Positions 39,559 through 39,676 of a stretch of DNA of 39,676 nucleotides are shown here, piece by piece. The notes beneath the pieces were generated by a model, which was given only the letters and a program-made list of their open reading frames with translations, searched no databases and was not told the DNA's origin. A program made the position numbers and the translations under genes. The DNA lies in the IMG/VR virus record IMGVR_UViG_3300037245_002970, positions 1 to 39,676 of that record; one strand, written 5' to 3'. Source of the stretch: a virus. Numbering within the stretch: the stretch's first letter is position 1; the number at the start of each line of letters is the position of its first letter.

Positions 39559-39676
39559 AACTATAAAAGGCTTTTTAAGTAACCTTCTGCCAGCTTTTGT
39601 GTCATACTAATATATCCTGTTTCTTCTTCGTGCTTAGTGTATAAAGCCTTTAACAGTTCACTTTGTTTGCTAACAC
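39550..39676. repeat. 127-bp direct repeat, copy 2 (circular-closure overlap)
   Basis: Identical to 979-1105. It contains the 3' end of the small gene at 990-1244 (39561 to the window edge) and runs to the last base of the window. Confidence 0.95.

Noticed and set aside
979-39676. Long direct repeats as physical phage termini
   Set aside because: Copy 1 is not at a sequence end, and an exact 127-bp length fits an assembly overlap better; not fully excluded.

Overview
The window reads as an essentially complete genome of a tailed dsDNA phage (siphovirus-like: HK97-type head genes plus a 1114-residue tape measure) infecting a member of the Bacteroidota, probably a flavobacterium. The host inference rests on the very AT-rich composition, the lack of clear Shine-Dalgarno sites, and intergenic promoters of the Bacteroidota type (TTTG, 21 bp, TAnnTTTG). 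All convincing genes lie on the minus strand, so transcription runs from high to low coordinates. No integrase, tRNA, rRNA or CRISPR array was seen.

Topology: bases 979-1105 recur exactly (127 bp) at 39550-39676. The simplest reading is a circular (or circularly permuted) genome of 38,571 bp, read once round from 979, with a 978-bp side branch (1-978) attached at the front. The branch is visibly more GC-rich, carries part of a DEAH helicase gene with an amber codon in its ATPase loop, and may come from another genome.

Layout in transcription order: (1) 10124-2144, early/replication genes: small ORFs, an XRE regulator, DnaQ-like exonuclease, Rad52-like annealing protein, YqaJ-like exonuclease, HTH protein, O-like initiator with a possible internal origin, a putative loader, a RecA/DnaB-fold helicase and NinG. 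(2) 2090-979, a patch of very small genes among GCTAAC/GTTAGC repeats and palindromes. (3) across the circle join, 39381-35153: hypotheticals, a small membrane protein, then ParB-like, FkbM methyltransferase and a TET/JBP-like 2OG-Fe(II) dioxygenase, and a probable small terminase. (4) 34963-33764, a tiny protein, a secreted or anchored coiled-coil protein and a lipoprotein, placed between the terminase genes. (5) 33748-28584, large terminase, portal, protease, major capsid protein. (6) 28501-21391, connectors, a fibre-like protein, putative tail tube and tail assembly genes. (7) 21401-11390, tape measure, tail-tip and fibre genes. (8) 11387-10249, lysis genes, ending at a strong terminator at about 10170.

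Most notable are the ParB/FkbM/dioxygenase trio, which looks like an uncharacterised DNA (or other) modification module; a recurrent start-proximal leader ACTAAAGAGCAATG; a capsid protein with a hydrophobic, secretory-like N terminus; hairpin leaders shared by the capsid and putative tail-tube genes; and the repeat patch where the two genome ends meet. All functional calls are by eye from motifs and gene order; no database search was run.
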